In this document: positions 62,478 to 64,000 of the stretch, piece by piece
Numbering within the stretch: the first letter of the stretch is position 1
Layout: the number at the start of each line of letters is the position of its first letter
Source: Sphingomonas sp. Root720
Lineage (GTDB): Bacteria > Pseudomonadota > Alphaproteobacteria > Sphingomonadales > Sphingomonadaceae
Reading direction: 5' to 3'
DNA length: 64,000 nucleotides
Assembly (NCBI RefSeq): GCF_001428605.1
Contig: NZ_LMID01000013.1
Coordinates: forward strand, 222,864 to 286,863
The notes under the pieces: generated by a model
Database searches by the model: none
What the model saw: only the letters and a program-made list of their open reading frames with translations
Told to the model about the DNA's origin: nothing
Position numbers and translations under genes: made by a program

Positions 62478-62643
62478 GATGCCCTCCCTCTGTCGTCGGC
62501 GCCCGTCTTAGACGATGCGCCGCACCATGCAAGGCGCTTGGCGCGCGAACGGCAGCGATTTTCTATCGGTCTAAACGCGCTGTTTACCAACAGCCTTTAA
62601 GAATCGCGGCAATTGGCGGAACGAGTGCGAGGCGCAGGAACCC

Positions 62644-63984
62644 ATGATGAACGGTCAGGACATGGAGTCGGTCGGACTCAGCGATCAGGAGATCACGCGC
62701 AAGTTGGCGCTCTACGACCGCGCGTCGGATCTCAATGCACGACTCAGGGCGATCGGCGCCCGCTTCGGCGACGACATCCTGGCCGGCGTGCAGCCGCTCG
62801 ACGGTGCCGCGCCCGGCAGCCACGCCGCCCTCGCCGGCCATGAGGAGTTTTCGGGCCGCACCGTCCGCCTGTGGAAGGCACTGCTTACCGACGGCGTCAC
62901 CCCCGCCGGCCTACGCGCCCATGCCGACGACGCCGCCCGATATGCCGCCGTTGGCGGCGATCATGGCAAGATCGCGCGCATGATGTCGGAAGTCGTCGCC
63001 CATCTGTGCGCGCAGCTGGCCCGGCGCTTCGCCGACGACGACGCGTTCGTCGGCAGGAGCTGCGAGGCGCTGGTTACGGTCAATTCGATCCATTTCGACC
63101 TGGCTTTCACCATCGTCGGCGCGCGGAGCCGCGCGTCGCAGCACCAGGGACTGGCCGACGAGGGGCGCACCTTCCGCAGCAACATCTCCGAGACGCTGGG
63201 CCGCGCGCTCGATGATTCGCGAGGCCTGCGCCAGCGCACCGGCCAGACGTCGCAGTCCGCCCGCGGCATGCTGGGCAAGACCTCCGAGGTCGCCGCCGCC
63301 GCCGAACAGTCGGCGCTCGCCATGCGCGAGGCCGCCCATACCGCTGCCGGCCTGATCCGCGCGATCGAGGAGAGCCGTGCCGAGGTCGAGGTCGCAGCCC
63401 AGATCGCCACTCGCGCCGCCGACCGGTCGATCCACGCGGTGGCGATCTCCGAAGTCCTGTCGGACCATGCGCAGGCGATCGAATCGATCCTCGGCCTGAT
63501 CCGCGACATTGCCGGCCAGACCAACCTGCTGGCGCTCAACGCCACGATCGAGGCTGCCCGCGCGGGCGATGCGGGACGTGGCTTCGCGGTGGTCGCGCAG
63601 GAAGTGAAGAGCCTCGCCAGCCAGACCGCGCGCGCCACCGACGACATCGCCGCGAAGATCGCCGCGATCCAGGCCGCCACCCGCCAGACCGTCGAGGCGA
63701 ACGGCGCGATCCGGGACATCGTCGGCGAGGTGCAGATCTCGGCCGAGCGGATCCGTACCACGATGGAAACGCAGGCGCAGACCGTCACGATGATCACCGC
63801 CGCCGTCGACGAGACCGCGCTCGCCGCCGACTCGATGTCGACGACCATCTCCGCGATTCGCAGCGACACCGAGAATGTCGCGGGCGAAATCGACCATCTC
63901 GAGGCCGGCTTCCGCCGCGTCGATGGCGAACTTTCGAAGCTGGAGACGATCACCGGCGACTTCGTCAGCCGCATCGCGGCGTAG
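62644..63984 (+). CDS. Soluble methyl-accepting chemotaxis protein
   Basis: A 446-residue receptor without membrane helices. The signalling tip [20 protein letters not shown] then [15 protein letters not shown] is fully conserved and flanked by long coiled-coil helices (residues about 180-440). The N-terminal 160 residues are helical and not clearly assigned; a degenerate globin-like sensor fold is possible but no diagnostic His motif was seen. No CheW-type pentapeptide closes the C-terminus. It is divergent from sdhC with a 166-base gap. Two ATGs in a row could start it. A cytoplasmic redox or metabolic cue would fit the neighbourhood, but that is a guess. Confidence 0.9.
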   Translation: MMNGQDMESVGLSDQEITRKLALYDRASDLNARLRAIGARFGDDILAGVQPLDGAAPGSHAALAGHEEFSGRTVRLWKALLTDGVTPAGLRAHADDAARYAAVGGDHGKIARMMSEVVAHLCAQLARRFADDDAFVGRSCEALVTVNSIHFDLAFTIVGARSRASQHQGLADEGRTFRSNISETLGRALDDSRGLRQRTGQTSQSARGMLGKTSEVAAAAEQSALAMREAAHTAAGLIRAIEESRAEVEVAAQIATRAADRSIHAVAISEVLSDHAQAIESILGLIRDIAGQTNLLALNATIEAARAGDAGRGFAVVAQEVKSLASQTARATDDIAAKIAAIQAATRQTVEANGAIRDIVGEVQISAERIRTTMETQAQTVTMITAAVDETALAADSMSTTISAIRSDTENVAGEIDHLEAGFRRVDGELSKLETITGDFVSRIAA

Positions 63985-64000
63985 TTGGTTCGGCCCTCAG

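Noticed and set aside
62560..62643. FliA promoter for the chemoreceptor (TAAA ... GCCTTTAA)
   Set aside because: Spacing is 17 rather than 15 bases and the -10 box has mismatches.
62647..63130. Protoglobin (HemAT-type) domain in the chemoreceptor
   Set aside because: The N-terminal region is helical and of suitable length, but no proximal-His motif of globin-coupled sensors could be placed.

Overview
The window looks like chromosomal DNA of a flagellated sphingomonad (Alphaproteobacteria, Sphingomonadales; a Sphingomonas or Rhizorhabdus-like genome). This is inferred from the very high and even GC, the proteobacterial TCA gene order, alphaproteobacterial-type heat-shock promoter spacing, and the protein families seen. 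No rRNA, tRNA, CRISPR array, transposase, integrase or phage gene was found. Composition is even throughout, so nothing looks like a recent foreign island.

Layout. (1) 1-8 kb: the 5' end of dnaK, a copper-chaperone lipoprotein, a sulfotransferase, grpE, a bioF-bioD-bioA biotin operon, a ChaA-type cation/proton antiporter and several very small proteins. (2) 8-42 kb: a flagellar regulon. On the minus strand are flgBCDEFGHIJKL and then motA-motB. On the plus strand are a second compact stator pair, flgA-flgM-flgN, flhA-flhG-fliA, and flbD-like regulator-fliEFGHIJKL. Two tandem flagellin genes and an unassigned coiled-coil membrane protein lie between on the minus strand, as do metY and a DMT transporter. 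(3) 41.8-42.8 kb: a junction with a truncated DUF4349 gene and three small conserved proteins. (4) 42.8-53.2 kb, minus strand: sdhB, thioesterase, zapE, mdh, sucD, sucA, sucB, lpd. (5) 53.2-59.7 kb: a block that separates sdhB from sdhCDA. It holds a flippase, two nucleotidyltransferases, a CDP-alcohol phosphotransferase, a HIT protein, a small acidic protein and an old-yellow-enzyme homologue. (6) 59.9-64 kb: sdhA, sdhD, sdhC and a soluble chemoreceptor.

Regulation can be read directly from the DNA. flgB has a consensus sigma-54 promoter with two CGGCA-N6-TGCCG palindromes about 90-110 bp upstream, the expected place for an NtrC/FlbD-type enhancer-binding protein, and such a protein with a GAFTGA loop is encoded at 32.5 kb. 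A third copy of the palindrome lies upstream of that regulator gene. Three late loci (motAB, the second stator pair, the second flagellin) carry the same sigma-28 promoter, TAAA-N15-GCCGTTAA; the first flagellin and flgM have weaker versions. FliA and its anti-sigma factor FlgM are both encoded here. The expected cascade is therefore FlbD/sigma-54 for hook and basal body, then FliA for stators and filament. dnaK (and weakly grpE) has an alphaproteobacterial RpoH promoter.

Main oddities: fliM, fliN, fliOPQR, flhB, flhF, fliD and fliS are not in the window although the fli operon is intact up to fliL; FlgH has no cysteine at all; the flagellar-region transglycosylase has no signal peptide; FlhG lacks the signature lysine of its Walker A motif; sucC is missing between mdh and sucD; and sdhB is split from sdhCDA by a possible polar-headgroup or glycan synthesis cluster, which is the best candidate here for an undescribed pathway.
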